DNA of 64,000 bases from Jiella avicenniae. Lineage in GTDB: Bacteria; Pseudomonadota; Alphaproteobacteria; Rhizobiales; Rhizobiaceae. The stretch is taken from contig NZ_JAJUWU010000015.1 of NCBI RefSeq assembly GCF_021390325.1, positions 62,001 through 126,000 of the forward strand. The letters run 5' to 3'. Positions 49,346-59,540 of the stretch are shown here, in pieces. The notes below the pieces were generated by a model, which searched no databases, had not been told where the DNA came from, and worked only from the letters and a program-made list of their open reading frames with translations. Position 1 is the first letter of the stretch; each line of letters begins with the position of its first letter. Made by a program: the position numbers and the translations under genes.

Positions 49346-50503
49346 CTACAACAGCGCGAGCTGGACGCCGGCGCTCTTCGGCGGCGTGAAGAGGTCGGTC
49401 CTCAGCTTGACCCGGTCGGCGTTGAGATCGAGGCGCCGTGCGGCCATCTCGAAGCGACGGCGGATCTGGAAGGCGTAAGGCCCCGAGCCGCGCATCCGCT
49501 TGCCCCATTCGGCGTCGTAGTCCTTGCCGTCGCGCATCGAGCGCAGGAGCGAGAGGACGTGGCGATAGCGGTCCGGGTAATGGCGCAGCAGCCAGTCCTT
49601 GAAGAGCGGTGCCACCTCCAGCGGCAGGCGAAGCAGCACGTAGCCGGCCTCCTTCGCACCCGCCGTGACGCCGGCTTCGAGCAGGCGCTCGATCTCGCTG
49701 TCGTTGAGCCCCGGAATGATCGGCGCCGTCATGATCATCGCCGGAATGCCGGCTTCGGCGAGAGCCCTGATGGCTTCGAGACGCCGCGGCGGCGTCGCCG
49801 CCCGCGGCTCCATCGCCCTCGCCAGCGTCCGGTCGAGGGTGGTGACCGACAGCGCCACCTTGGCGAGGCCCTTCGCCGCCATGCGCGACAGAATGTCGAT
49901 GTCGCGCATGACCAGCGCCGATTTCGTCACGATCCCGACGGGATGGTTCGCCGCCTCCAGGACCTCGAGGATCTCGCGCATGATGCGCCGATCCTTCTCG
50001 ATCGGCTGATAGGGATCGGTGTTGGTGCCGATGGCGATCGACTTCACCTCGTAGCCGGGCTTCGCCAGCTCGCGCTCCAGAAGCTCGGCGGCATTCGGCT
50101 TGGCGAAGAGCCGCGTCTCGAAGTCGAGGCCGGGCGACATCCCCATATAGGCGTGGGTCGGCCGGGCGAAGCAGTAGACGCAGCCGTGCTCGCAGCCGCG
50201 ATAGGGATTGATCGAGCGGTCGAAGGAAATGTCCGGCGACGAATTGCGGGTGATGATCGTCTTCGGCTTTTCCACCTGCACCTCGGTCTTCAGCGCCGGC
50301 AGGCCTTCGAGCGTGTCCCAGCCGTCGTCGAAGCTCGATCGGGCGAAGGGCTCGTAGCGGCCGGACGGATTGACCCCGGCGCCGCGCCCCCGCCGGAGTT
50401 CGGCCGGCAGCCGGAGATTGGCGCCGTCGACGATGTGGTTGGCGACTTCGACGCCGTTCGCGCCGGCAAACGCCGCGCGGTCGGCCGCGATGATCTGCTG
50501 CAT
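49346..50503 (-). CDS. PA0069-family radical SAM protein
   Basis: 385 residues from the ATG at 50503, which has AGGAGG at good spacing. The radical SAM cluster motif is C104-x3-C108-x2-C111 in [20 protein letters not shown]. Other family stretches are [82 protein letters not shown]. It belongs to the family of PA0069 and mycobacterial Rv2578c, related to spore photoproduct lyase; the substrate is unknown. A LexA box lies 60 bp upstream, which suggests control by the SOS response. Confidence 0.93.
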   Translation of the reverse strand: MQQIIAADRAAFAGANGVEVANHIVDGANLRLPAELRRGRGAGVNPSGRYEPFARSSFDDGWDTLEGLPALKTEVQVEKPKTIITRNSSPDISFDRSINPYRGCEHGCVYCFARPTHAYMGMSPGLDFETRLFAKPNAAELLERELAKPGYEVKSIAIGTNTDPYQPIEKDRRIMREILEVLEAANHPVGIVTKSALVMRDIDILSRMAAKGLAKVALSVTTLDRTLARAMEPRAATPPRRLEAIRALAEAGIPAMIMTAPIIPGLNDSEIERLLEAGVTAGAKEAGYVLLRLPLEVAPLFKDWLLRHYPDRYRHVLSLLRSMRDGKDYDAEWGKRMRGSGPYAFQIRRRFEMAARRLDLNADRVKLRTDLFTPPKSAGVQLALL

Positions 50504-50562
50504 GTTTCCGCCTCCTGGCACGAGCCTCGGATACCGTGAACAAACAGCTAACGCCAAAGCGC

Positions 50563-50577
50563 GAACAATACAAGAAC
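50563..50577. promoter_or_regulatory. alphaproteobacterial LexA (SOS) box
   Basis: GAAC (50563-50566), seven bases, GAAC (50574-50577): an exact match to the direct-repeat LexA operator of alphaproteobacteria. It lies between divergent genes, 60 bp before the radical SAM start and 52 bp before the glycosyltransferase-like start, so it could control one or both. Confidence 0.75.
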
Positions 50578-50628
50578 AAAATGCGATCGGGGTTGGCGAG
50601 ACCGCGCGATTGCGGTTATGCGAGAGGA

Positions 50629-51162
50629 ATGCTGAGCGTTTTCATCGACTGCGGGCCGGACGACCACAAGCTGGCCTCGACACTGGGAAGTCTCGTGCCG
50701 GGGGCGGTCGAGGGGATCGTCCGCGAGGTCGTGCTGGTCGACCGCGGCATGGGGGCGGATGCGCGCAAGGTCGCCGAGCACACCGGCTGCCGGGTCATCG
50801 CGCCGGAGGCGTTGCGCGACGCGATCCGGACGGCCAAGGGCGACTGGCTGCTGCTGCTCGAGCCCGGCGCCCGGCTCGTTTCCGGATGGATCCCGGCGGT
50901 GGTCGAGCATGTCGAGCGGGTCCAGGAGGGGCGGGCGAAGATGCCATCGGCCCGGTTTCGCCGGGCGGCGATCGACCGGCCGCGTTTCCTGCAGCGCCTT
51001 CGCGAAATCAGGACGGCGCTGGCGGAAGGGTTCCTGGTCGCGAAGACCCAGGCGATCGGCCTGGCGGGGCTTGGCGCCTCGGTGCCGACGCTCGAGGGCA
51101 TGGCGAGGGGCGTCGCGGTGACGCGGCTCGACGCCGAGATCCGGCCGACCCATCGCGGCTGA
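50629..51162 (+). CDS. glycosyltransferase-like protein
   Basis: 177 residues from the ATG at 50629 (MLSVFIDCGPDDHKLASTLGSLVPGAVEGIVREVVLVDRG). The fold pattern is that of a truncated family 2 glycosyltransferase N-terminal half: a nucleotide-binding start, VVLVDRGMGADARKVAEHTGCRVI and then KGDWLLLLEPGARLVSGW, where the usual DxD is replaced by EPGA. It may therefore be inactive or bind rather than transfer. Longer in-frame starts at 50536 or 50581 exist without ribosome sites. It is divergent from the radical SAM gene across a LexA box. Function unknown. Confidence 0.72.
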   Translation: MLSVFIDCGPDDHKLASTLGSLVPGAVEGIVREVVLVDRGMGADARKVAEHTGCRVIAPEALRDAIRTAKGDWLLLLEPGARLVSGWIPAVVEHVERVQEGRAKMPSARFRRAAIDRPRFLQRLREIRTALAEGFLVAKTQAIGLAGLGASVPTLEGMARGVAVTRLDAEIRPTHRG

Positions 51163-51194
51163 GCCGCCGAGCGTCCGTCCGGCGCGCGGTTTCC

Positions 51195-51728
51195 TCAGTT
51201 GCGGCCTTTCGCGGCCACGAGACAGGCGCCCAGCCGCTTGGCCGCCCGCAGCGCTTCGTCGCCGTTCAGCGTCCAGCTTTGGGTGAGCCCCTCGAGGATG
51301 AGGGTCAACTCGGCCTCGCATCCGCGAAGATCGGCCGCCGCGGCCGTGCGCCGGGCGACCTCCTCCTTGTGACGTTCCAGAAGCTCCCGGAGTGCGGCGC
51401 TGTCCGGCACGGCCGCGACGGCGCCGTGGAAGAGGCAGCCATGGCTCGCTTCCGTCCGCATCCAGCCCGCGACCCGTTCGAAGACCGCGTCCAGCGCCTC
51501 GCGCGGATCGGCGGGCAGCCCGTCGAGGAGACGCTGCACATAGCGGCGGTGGCGATGCTCCAGCGCGCCGAGGATCATCGCTTCGCGCGACGGGTAATAT
51601 TTGTAGAGGGTCCGCAGACTGACGCCGGCGGCGGCGCGCAGATCGTCGACGCCCGGCCTGGCAAAGCCCTGGCATACGAAAGCCCGTTCGAGGCCGGTGA
51701 CGATGGCAGTCCTGGTCGAATCGCTCAT
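51195..51728 (-). CDS. TetR family transcriptional regulator
   Basis: 177 residues. The N-terminal helix-turn-helix is FARPGVDDLRAAAGVSLRTLYKYYPSREAMILGALEHR, a classic TetR DNA-binding domain (residues about 5-55). The ligand domain is short. It is divergent from the quinone-oxidoreductase-like gene, and the 69-bp gap holds two matching palindromes, so it most likely represses that gene and itself. The ligand is unknown. Confidence 0.94.
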   Translation of the reverse strand: MSDSTRTAIVTGLERAFVCQGFARPGVDDLRAAAGVSLRTLYKYYPSREAMILGALEHRHRRYVQRLLDGLPADPREALDAVFERVAGWMRTEASHGCLFHGAVAAVPDSAALRELLERHKEEVARRTAAAADLRGCEAELTLILEGLTQSWTLNGDEALRAAKRLGACLVAAKGRN

Positions 51729-51738
51729 GGTTGACGAA

Positions 51739-51782
51739 GTAGAACGCTCGCTTTACCTGTTCAAGTAGAGCGATCGTTTTAC
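51739..51782. promoter_or_regulatory. paired 18-bp operators for the TetR regulator
   Basis: GTAGAACGCTCGCTTTAC (51739-51756) and GTAGAGCGATCGTTTTAC (51765-51782) are two copies of one imperfect palindrome (GTA-R-A-R-CG...CG-Y-T-Y-TAC), 26 bp centre to centre. They fill the space between the divergent regulator and its presumed target. Confidence 0.75.
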
Positions 51783-51797
51783 AAGAGGAGCGTCACG

Positions 51798-52877
51798 ATG
51801 ATCGAACGACCCGGCACCATGAGCGGCGTGGTCTTGACCGGCCATGGCGGCCTCGACCGTCTCGAATGGCGCGACGACCTGCCGAAACCGATCCCGGGGC
51901 GGGGCGAGGTGCTGATCCGGGTGCTGGCCTCGGCGGTCAACAACACCGACATCAACACCCGGATCGGCTGGTATTCCAAGGCGGTCCGCGGCGACACCGA
52001 GGCGGCGGTCGCGTCGGCCGGCGAGGACGGGGCGGCAAGCGGCAGTTGGACGGGCGCGCCGCTGGCCTTTCCGCTCGTCCAGGGTGCCGACTGCTGCGGC
52101 GAGATCGTCCAAGTGGGCGAGGGGGTCGATCGAACCCGGCTCGGCGAGCGCGTCCTCGTGCGGGCGCTGCAGTCCGTGGTCGGAGACGACGGACGCCCGC
52201 GCACGATCACCTTCGGCTCGGAACATGACGGGGCGTTCGCGCAATTCACGCTCGCCGCGTCGAGCGACGCGGTCGCCGTTTCGTCGGATCTTTCGGACGT
52301 CGAGCTGGCGAGCTTCCCCTGCGCCTTCTCGACGGCGGAGGGCATGGTCCAGCGGTCGCGGCTCGGTGCCGAGCGCGTCCTCGTGACCGGCGCGTCGGGC
52401 GGCGTCGGCTCGGCGGCGATCCAGCTCGCCAAGCGCCGCGGTGCCCATGTCACCGCGCTGACGAGTGCGGACAAGGCCGAGGAGCTGCGCCGGATCGGAG
52501 CGGACGACATCCTGAATCGCCACGAGCCCTTCCCGGACGATGCCTTCGACGTGGTGCTCGATCTCGTCGGTGGGCCGCGCTGGCCGGAACTTCTCGGCAG
52601 CCTCGAGTCCTTCGGCCGCTACGTCGCCGCCGGGGCGATCGCCGGCCCGATCGTCGAACTCGACCTGCGCACGCTCTATCTCAAGGACCTGTCGCTTCTC
52701 GGAAGCACGAACCAGCCGGAGAACGTCTTCACCGATCTCGTCCGATACATCGAGGCGGGCGAGATCCGGCCGACCGTGGCGAAGTCCTACCCGCTGCGCG
52801 ACATACGGGCGGCGCAGACGGCCTTTTTGGAGAAGCGCCACGTCGGCAAGATCGGCCTCGTCGTCGCGGACGGATAG
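51798..52877 (+). CDS. zinc-type alcohol dehydrogenase/quinone oxidoreductase-like protein
   Basis: 359 residues. Medium-chain dehydrogenase fold: GroES-like N-terminal domain (PIPGRGEVLIRVLASAVNNTDINTR, PLVQGADCCGEIVQVGEGVDR), then a Rossmann domain with VLVTGASGGVGSAAIQLAKRRGAHVTALTSADKAEELR for NADPH binding. The structural-zinc cysteines are absent, which fits the quinone oxidoreductase branch. An in-frame ATG at 51831 (MSGVVLTGHGG) is an alternative start, but GAGGAG before 51798 favours the longer form. It is under the divergent TetR regulator; probably induced by an electrophile or solvent. Confidence 0.92.
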   Translation: MIERPGTMSGVVLTGHGGLDRLEWRDDLPKPIPGRGEVLIRVLASAVNNTDINTRIGWYSKAVRGDTEAAVASAGEDGAASGSWTGAPLAFPLVQGADCCGEIVQVGEGVDRTRLGERVLVRALQSVVGDDGRPRTITFGSEHDGAFAQFTLAASSDAVAVSSDLSDVELASFPCAFSTAEGMVQRSRLGAERVLVTGASGGVGSAAIQLAKRRGAHVTALTSADKAEELRRIGADDILNRHEPFPDDAFDVVLDLVGGPRWPELLGSLESFGRYVAAGAIAGPIVELDLRTLYLKDLSLLGSTNQPENVFTDLVRYIEAGEIRPTVAKSYPLRDIRAAQTAFLEKRHVGKIGLVVADG

Positions 52878-52899
52878 GGTAGCCTCTCCCGTCGCAACG

Positions 52900-52926
52900 A
52901 AAAGCCCGCGGCGATCGCTCGCCGCG
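52900..52926 (-). terminator. intrinsic terminator of rpsA
   Basis: CGCGGCG (52907-52913) pairs with CGCCGCG (52920-52926) around a six-base loop; on the minus strand the stem is followed by GGCTTTTCG. It lies 58 bases after the rpsA stop and also faces the end of the convergent oxidoreductase gene. Confidence 0.75.
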
Positions 52927-52984
52927 AGCTCGTTCATGTCCGGTCGGCTGCCGGCGGAGCGGTGCCCGCCGGCGGGCCGAGATC

Positions 52985-54688
52985 TTACTCGTCGTCGCCG
53001 CGGTTCTTCAGAGCGGCGCCGAGAATGTCGCCGAGCGAAGCGCCCGAGTCCTGCGACCCGTACTGCTGCACGGCTTCCTTCTCTTCGGCGATCTGCAGCG
53101 CCTTGATCGACACGCCGACCTTGCGGGCCTTCTTGTCGAACTGGGTGACGCGGGCATCGACCTTCTGGCCGACCTGGAAGCGCTCGGGACGCTGCTCGTC
53201 GCGGTCGCGGGCGAGATCGGAGCGGCGGATGAAGGCGGTGAGGTCGGTATCGACCAGCTTCACCTCGATGCCGCCGTCCTTGATCTCGGTGACCTCGCAG
53301 GTGACCACCGAGCCGCGGCGGATTTCGCCGGCCTCGGCCGCGTCGACGAAGGGATCGCCGGCGACCTGCTTCATGCCGAGCGAGATGCGCTCCTTGTCGA
53401 CGTCGATGTCGAGAACCTGGGCCTTGACCATGTCGCCCTTGTTGAATTCCTCGATCACCTGCTCGCCCGGACGGTTCCAGTCGAGGTCGGAAAGGTGGAC
53501 CATGCCGTCCACGTCGCCTTCCAGGCCGATGAACAGGCCGAACTCGGTCTTGTTCTTGACCTCGCCCTCGACCTGGGTGCCGATCGGGAACTTGTCGCGG
53601 AAGGCTTCCCACGGATTCTGCAGGGTCTGCTTGAGACCGAGCGAGATGCGCCGCTTGTTCGGGTCGACCTCGAGAACCACGACCTCGACCTCCTGGGAGG
53701 TGGCGAGGATCTTGCCCGGATGGACGTTCTTCTTCGTCCAGGACATTTCCGAAACGTGGATGAGGCCCTCGATCCCCGGCTCCAGCTCGACGAAGGCGCC
53801 GTAGTCGGTGATGTTGGTGACGCGGCCGGTGACCTTGACGCCCATCGGGTACTTGACGCCGATGCCGTCCCAGGGATCCGCCTCGAGCTGCTTCATGCCG
53901 AGCGAGATGCGGTGGGTTTCCTGGTTGATCCGGATGATCTGGACCTTCACGGTCTGGCCGATCTGCAGGATCTCGGTCGGGTGGTTGACGCGGCGCCAGG
54001 CCATGTCGGTGACGTGCAGCAGGCCGTCGATGCCACCGAGGTCGACGAAGGCGCCGTAGTCGGTGATGTTCTTGACGATACCCTCGACGACCTGACCCTC
54101 TTCGAGGTTCTGGACGATCTCGGAGCGCTGCTCGGCACGGCTCTCTTCGAGGACGGTGCGGCGCGAAACGACGATGTTGCCGCGGCGCTTGTCCATCTTG
54201 AGGATCTGGAAGGGCTGCGGCGTGTTCATCAGCGGCGTGACGTCGCGGATCGGCCGGATGTCGACCTGCGAACGCGGCAGGAAGGCGACGGCGCCGTCGA
54301 GATCGACGGTGAAGCCGCCCTTGACCTGGTTGAAGATCTGGCCTTCGACCTTCTCGCCGGCCTCGAACTGCTTCTCGAGCTTGACCCAGCTCTCTTCGCG
54401 GCGCGCCTTGTCGCGCGACAGGACGGCTTCGCCCAGCGCGTTCTCGATGCGCTCGACATAGATCTCGACGGTATCGCCGATCTTCAGCTCGCCGTCCTTG
54501 CCCTTGGCGCCGAATTCCTTCAGCGGCACGCGGCCTTCGACCTTCAGGCCGGCATCGATGACGGCCATGTCCTTTTCGATCGCGACGACGGTGCCCTTGA
54601 CCACCATGCCTTCGGCAACGTCCTGCTCGTGAAAGGAGGCTTCGAGCAGCGAAGCGAAGTCTTCGCGCGAGGGATTGAGGTTAGACAT
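52985..54688 (-). CDS. rpsA: 30S ribosomal protein S1
   Basis: 567 residues from the ATG at 54688 (MSNLNPSREDFASLLEASF), with AAGGAGA upstream; the frame stays open for another 27 codons, but without a site. Six S1/OB-fold repeats can be followed from about residue 30 to 530, e.g. GTVVAIEKDMAVIDAGLKVEGRVPLKEF, GFTVDLDGAVAFLPRSQVD, VKNITDYGAFVDLGGIDGLLHVTDMAW, VTNITDYGAFVELEPGIEGLIHVSEMSW and VKNKTEFGLFIGLEGDVDGMVHLSDLDW. S1 loads structured mRNAs on the ribosome. It lies downstream of cmk in the aroA-cmk-rpsA order. Confidence 0.98.
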   Translation of the reverse strand: MSNLNPSREDFASLLEASFHEQDVAEGMVVKGTVVAIEKDMAVIDAGLKVEGRVPLKEFGAKGKDGELKIGDTVEIYVERIENALGEAVLSRDKARREESWVKLEKQFEAGEKVEGQIFNQVKGGFTVDLDGAVAFLPRSQVDIRPIRDVTPLMNTPQPFQILKMDKRRGNIVVSRRTVLEESRAEQRSEIVQNLEEGQVVEGIVKNITDYGAFVDLGGIDGLLHVTDMAWRRVNHPTEILQIGQTVKVQIIRINQETHRISLGMKQLEADPWDGIGVKYPMGVKVTGRVTNITDYGAFVELEPGIEGLIHVSEMSWTKKNVHPGKILATSQEVEVVVLEVDPNKRRISLGLKQTLQNPWEAFRDKFPIGTQVEGEVKNKTEFGLFIGLEGDVDGMVHLSDLDWNRPGEQVIEEFNKGDMVKAQVLDIDVDKERISLGMKQVAGDPFVDAAEAGEIRRGSVVTCEVTEIKDGGIEVKLVDTDLTAFIRRSDLARDRDEQRPERFQVGQKVDARVTQFDKKARKVGVSIKALQIAEEKEAVQQYGSQDSGASLGDILGAALKNRGDDE

Positions 54689-54984
54689 TCGTTCTCCTTG
54701 GGGACCCTTCCTCACGCGTCTCGTCGGGAAGGGCATGCGCCTCGGGGTATCCGCCCCGCGCGGGTTCATCGTTGACGGATCGTCCCTTCCAGGCTCACGG
54801 TTTCGACGACCGATCGTCTGAAACCCCCAGGGTGGCCCGGCCGCGACTGCGTGGCGGTGGGCGCAAAGCTGGCCGGCGCTCGAAAAGCCTGGACCGGACG
54901 AATTTTTTCAGCCCGGCCGCGTCGGGCGGGATAGCCCACCCTGCATAGCCGAAAAGGGCACGCCTCCCTATAGGATGCGGCCCC

Positions 54985-55638
54985 TCAATGCTGGTCCAGC
55001 GTCGCCAGTGCGCGATCGACGACCTCGCAGGCGGCACGGAATGCGCCATCTATATCCAAATGGCTGGTATCCAGCAAGTGGGCGTCGACGGCCGGCTTGA
55101 GCGGCGCGACGTTGCGGCCGGAATCACGCTCGTCGCGGGCGCGGACTTCGGCGAGGATCCGGTCGTAGTCGACGTCCTTGCGACCATGGGCGAGAAGTTC
55201 GTCGGTGCGGCGGCGGGCCCGGACTTCCGCCGAGGCGGTGACGAAGATCTTCACCCGGGCGTTCGGACAGATCACCGTCCCGATGTCACGCCCGTCGAGG
55301 ACGGCGCCTTCCGGGCGGGCCGCGAAGCCGCGCTGGAAGGCGACGAGCGCCTCGCGGACCGGCGCATGCACGGCGACGCGGGAGGCGATCTCGCCGGCTT
55401 CGTGGCCGCGCAGCGTCGGATCGTTCAGATGGGAGACGTCGAGCTGGCGGGCGAACAGGCCGGCCGCATCCGCATCGTCCGGATCGGCGCCGGCATCGGC
55501 GATCTGGCGGCCGACGGCCCGGTAGATCAGCCCGGTGTCGAGATAGGGCAGGCGGTAGTGCTCCGCCACGCGCTTTGCCAGCGTTCCCTTGCCGGCGGCC
55601 GCCGGCCCGTCGATGGCGATGGTCAGCGGCGGGGTCAT
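54985..55638 (-). CDS. cmk: cytidylate kinase
   Basis: 217 residues. Phosphorylates CMP and dCMP with ATP. P-loop IDGPAAAGKGTLAKRVAEHY at residues 9-28, then LPYLDTGLIYRAVGR, the nucleotide-contacting VLDGRDIGTVICPNARVKIFVTAS and RRTDELLAHG, YDRILAEVRARDERDSGRNVAPLKPA. The start overlaps the stop of the upstream membrane protein gene as ATGA. rpsA follows after 296 bp. Confidence 0.97.
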   Translation of the reverse strand: MTPPLTIAIDGPAAAGKGTLAKRVAEHYRLPYLDTGLIYRAVGRQIADAGADPDDADAAGLFARQLDVSHLNDPTLRGHEAGEIASRVAVHAPVREALVAFQRGFAARPEGAVLDGRDIGTVICPNARVKIFVTASAEVRARRRTDELLAHGRKDVDYDRILAEVRARDERDSGRNVAPLKPAVDAHLLDTSHLDIDGAFRAACEVVDRALATLDQH

Positions 55639-56087
55639 GAGACGGGCTCTACGGTTTGTTCCTGCGGCGGTTCAATCCTGATTCTGCCCAAGCCATTCAG
55701 AATGAGAAGGGCAGCTGCGTAGACGCTGCCGAGAACATAGGGAATAGCGACGAAAAACAGGACGATCGAACTAACGCCGATCCATGCCAGAATCGAAATC
55801 ACGAGTTCGGCTACCCCGCCATGATCGCTTGCCGCGATGGCATCTCCGCCCGCTATATCGGCTCCCGTAACGAAATTCGCTTCCGCTCGGCTGCCGGCCG
55901 CATAGCCCTGGACGAATTCGAAGACTGCAATCGGCATCGAAACGGCGACAACCGCGGGTACCACCAACAGCCTCAGCAGCTTCTGCGACAGCCTGCCCGT
56001 CCGCGTCGAGATGACATAGGCTCGGCGCCTGCCGTAGATGACCGCCATCGGCGCGAAAAAGCACAGCAGGACGACGATCAACGACAT
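55635..56087 (-). CDS. small membrane protein inserted between aroA and cmk
   Basis: 150 residues. Three hydrophobic segments: LIVVLLCFFAPMAVIYG at the start, LVVPAVVAVSMPIAVFEFV near residue 40, and ELVISILAWIGVSSIVLFFVAIPYVLGSVYAAALLILNGL at about 93-132. The middle loop is Ala/Gly/Asp-rich. I do not recognise a family. It sits in a spot where aroA and cmk are normally adjacent, 21 bases after aroA and overlapping cmk by four bases. Its codon use is visibly less GC-biased than its neighbours', which suggests a recent arrival. Confidence 0.75.
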   Translation of the reverse strand: MSLIVVLLCFFAPMAVIYGRRRAYVISTRTGRLSQKLLRLLVVPAVVAVSMPIAVFEFVQGYAAGSRAEANFVTGADIAGGDAIAASDHGGVAELVISILAWIGVSSIVLFFVAIPYVLGSVYAAALLILNGLGRIRIEPPQEQTVEPVS

Positions 56088-56108
56088 CGAAGTGGCTCCG
56101 TCCAGACC

Positions 56109-58146
<2,038 letters not shown>

Positions 58147-58218
58147 GATCGTCCGATCCGCCGTGTCCGGCGGGTCGGCGTTCGACGGGGTCCCCGACGA
58201 TGGAGGGCCTCGAAACTC

Positions 58219-58257
58219 GAAAGCCGGCGGAGCCCGACGGTCCCCCGGCTTTCTTTA
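58219..58257 (+). terminator. intrinsic terminator after the TIGR02300 gene
   Basis: GAAAGCCGG (58219-58227) pairs perfectly with CCGGCTTTC (58245-58253), followed by TTTA. The stem lies 73 bp after the stop codon. Confidence 0.75.
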
Positions 58258-58463
58258 TGTCTGCGGGTCGCAACGGCTTTCACCCCGAGCCGACGTCGCG
58301 CGGAGGCATGCGGCGATGCAGCGATGCGGCCGGGCGTCCGGCCACGACGCTGACGGGCCGGACGCGGGGGCGCCGGCTTTCGAGCGCTCGCTCCCCTTCG
58401 TGCCGAGCCGGGTGCCCGAACTTTCCGCCAGTGGGCGAGGCGCTGCCATCGCGCCTCGTCGGA

Positions 58464-58865
58464 TCAGCCGTCCTCGCCGAAGCGGTTTGCCACCAGCTCC
58501 TGCAGCGCGTCGAGCACGGCGACCGCCTCGGGGCCGCTGGCGCTGACGTCGATCGTCGTGCCCTGGCTGGCGGCGAGCATCAGCAGGCCCATGATCGACA
58601 GGCCGCCGACGCTCATGCCGTCGCGGGTGATCGTCACCTCGGCCTCGAAATTCTCGACCGTCTCGACGAAGCGGGCGGAGGCCCGCGCATGCAGCCCGCG
58701 CTTGTTGACGATCGGGAATGTCCGGCGGGTCTCTCCGCCCTTTCGCGGCCCTTCGCCCTCGTTCGATGGGGGGGCGGCCGGTTCGGACCCGGAGGAGGAC
58801 GCGGCACCGCAGGGAGGCGTTTCGGATCGACCCTCGTGGCCGCTCTTGTGCTCGAAGTTTCGCAC
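58464..58865 (-). CDS. ptsH: HPr family phosphocarrier with N-terminal extension
   Basis: 133 residues from a GTG at 58865; no other start codon exists in frame before the core. The first 47 residues are a polar Gly/Ser/Pro/Glu-rich extension absent from usual HPr (about 88-95 residues). The core has NKRGLHARASARFV with the phospho-acceptor His59 and VGGLSIMGLLML with Ser90, the same 31-residue distance as His15-Ser46 in standard HPr. It receives phosphate from PtsP/PtsI and gives it to the EIIA protein encoded upstream, and is the target of HprK. It begins seven bases after the EIIA gene. Confidence 0.93.
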   Translation of the reverse strand: MRNFEHKSGHEGRSETPPCGAASSSGSEPAAPPSNEGEGPRKGGETRRTFPIVNKRGLHARASARFVETVENFEAEVTITRDGMSVGGLSIMGLLMLAASQGTTIDVSASGPEAVAVLDALQELVANRFGEDG

Positions 58866-58872
58866 GGTTCGT

Positions 58873-59274
58873 TCAGTTCCCGCTGAGCACTCGGCTGGCG
58901 ACGTTGATGTACTTCCGGCCGGCCTCCTGGGCGGCGAGAAGCGCTTCGGACATCGGCTTTTCCTCGCGCACGCTGGCGAGCTTGATCAGCATCGGCAGAT
59001 TGACGCCGGCGAGGACGTCGATGCGGCTGCCTTCCATCACCGAGATCGCGAGGTTCGACGGCGTGCCGCCGAACATGTCGGTGAGAATGATGACGCCCGA
59101 CCCGCGCTCGGCGCGCGCCACCGCCTCGACGATGTCGATCCGCCGCTGCTCCATGTCGTCCTCGGGGCCGATCGAAATCGTCTCGAAAGCGTCTTGCGGC
59201 CCCACGACGTGCTCGACGGCGTTGAGGAACTCGTCGGCCAGCCGGCCGTGGGTGACGAGGACCAGTCCGATCAT
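58873..59274 (-). CDS. PTS EIIA (mannose-type) domain protein
   Basis: 133 residues from the ATG at 59274 (MIGLVLVTHGRLADEFLNAVEHVVG). EIIA-Man fold with the phosphorylated His9 in VTHG and the conserved GVIILTDMFGGTPSNLAISVME. It is not linked to any EIIB/EIIC permease, so it serves regulation: in alphaproteobacteria the HPr/EIIA/HprK set connects phosphotransfer to ChvG/ChvI and PHB metabolism. It lies between hprK and ptsH. Confidence 0.95.
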   Translation of the reverse strand: MIGLVLVTHGRLADEFLNAVEHVVGPQDAFETISIGPEDDMEQRRIDIVEAVARAERGSGVIILTDMFGGTPSNLAISVMEGSRIDVLAGVNLPMLIKLASVREEKPMSEALLAAQEAGRKYINVASRVLSGN

Positions 59275-59540
59275 CGAGGCGCCGTCTCGCAAATCCGTTT
59301 TCGACCGGAACTTGCCATGCACGATTTCTCCGTTCTCCGACGATGGCCCCCGAAAGTCGGGCGGCAGCTTCGCCCCACCCGGCTTTCCGCGCAGACGGCT
59401 CCGCTCTCGAGCGGAAGCGCCATGCCTGCGCCAGTCGGTCGGCATCTTGGCAGCCTTGTGTGAATGCGCAAGCGAAATGATTGCCGGCTAGGCTCCCCTG
59501 ATGCTTTTGCGAGCATTCAGGGTGGCGCCTGTTGCAAGCT

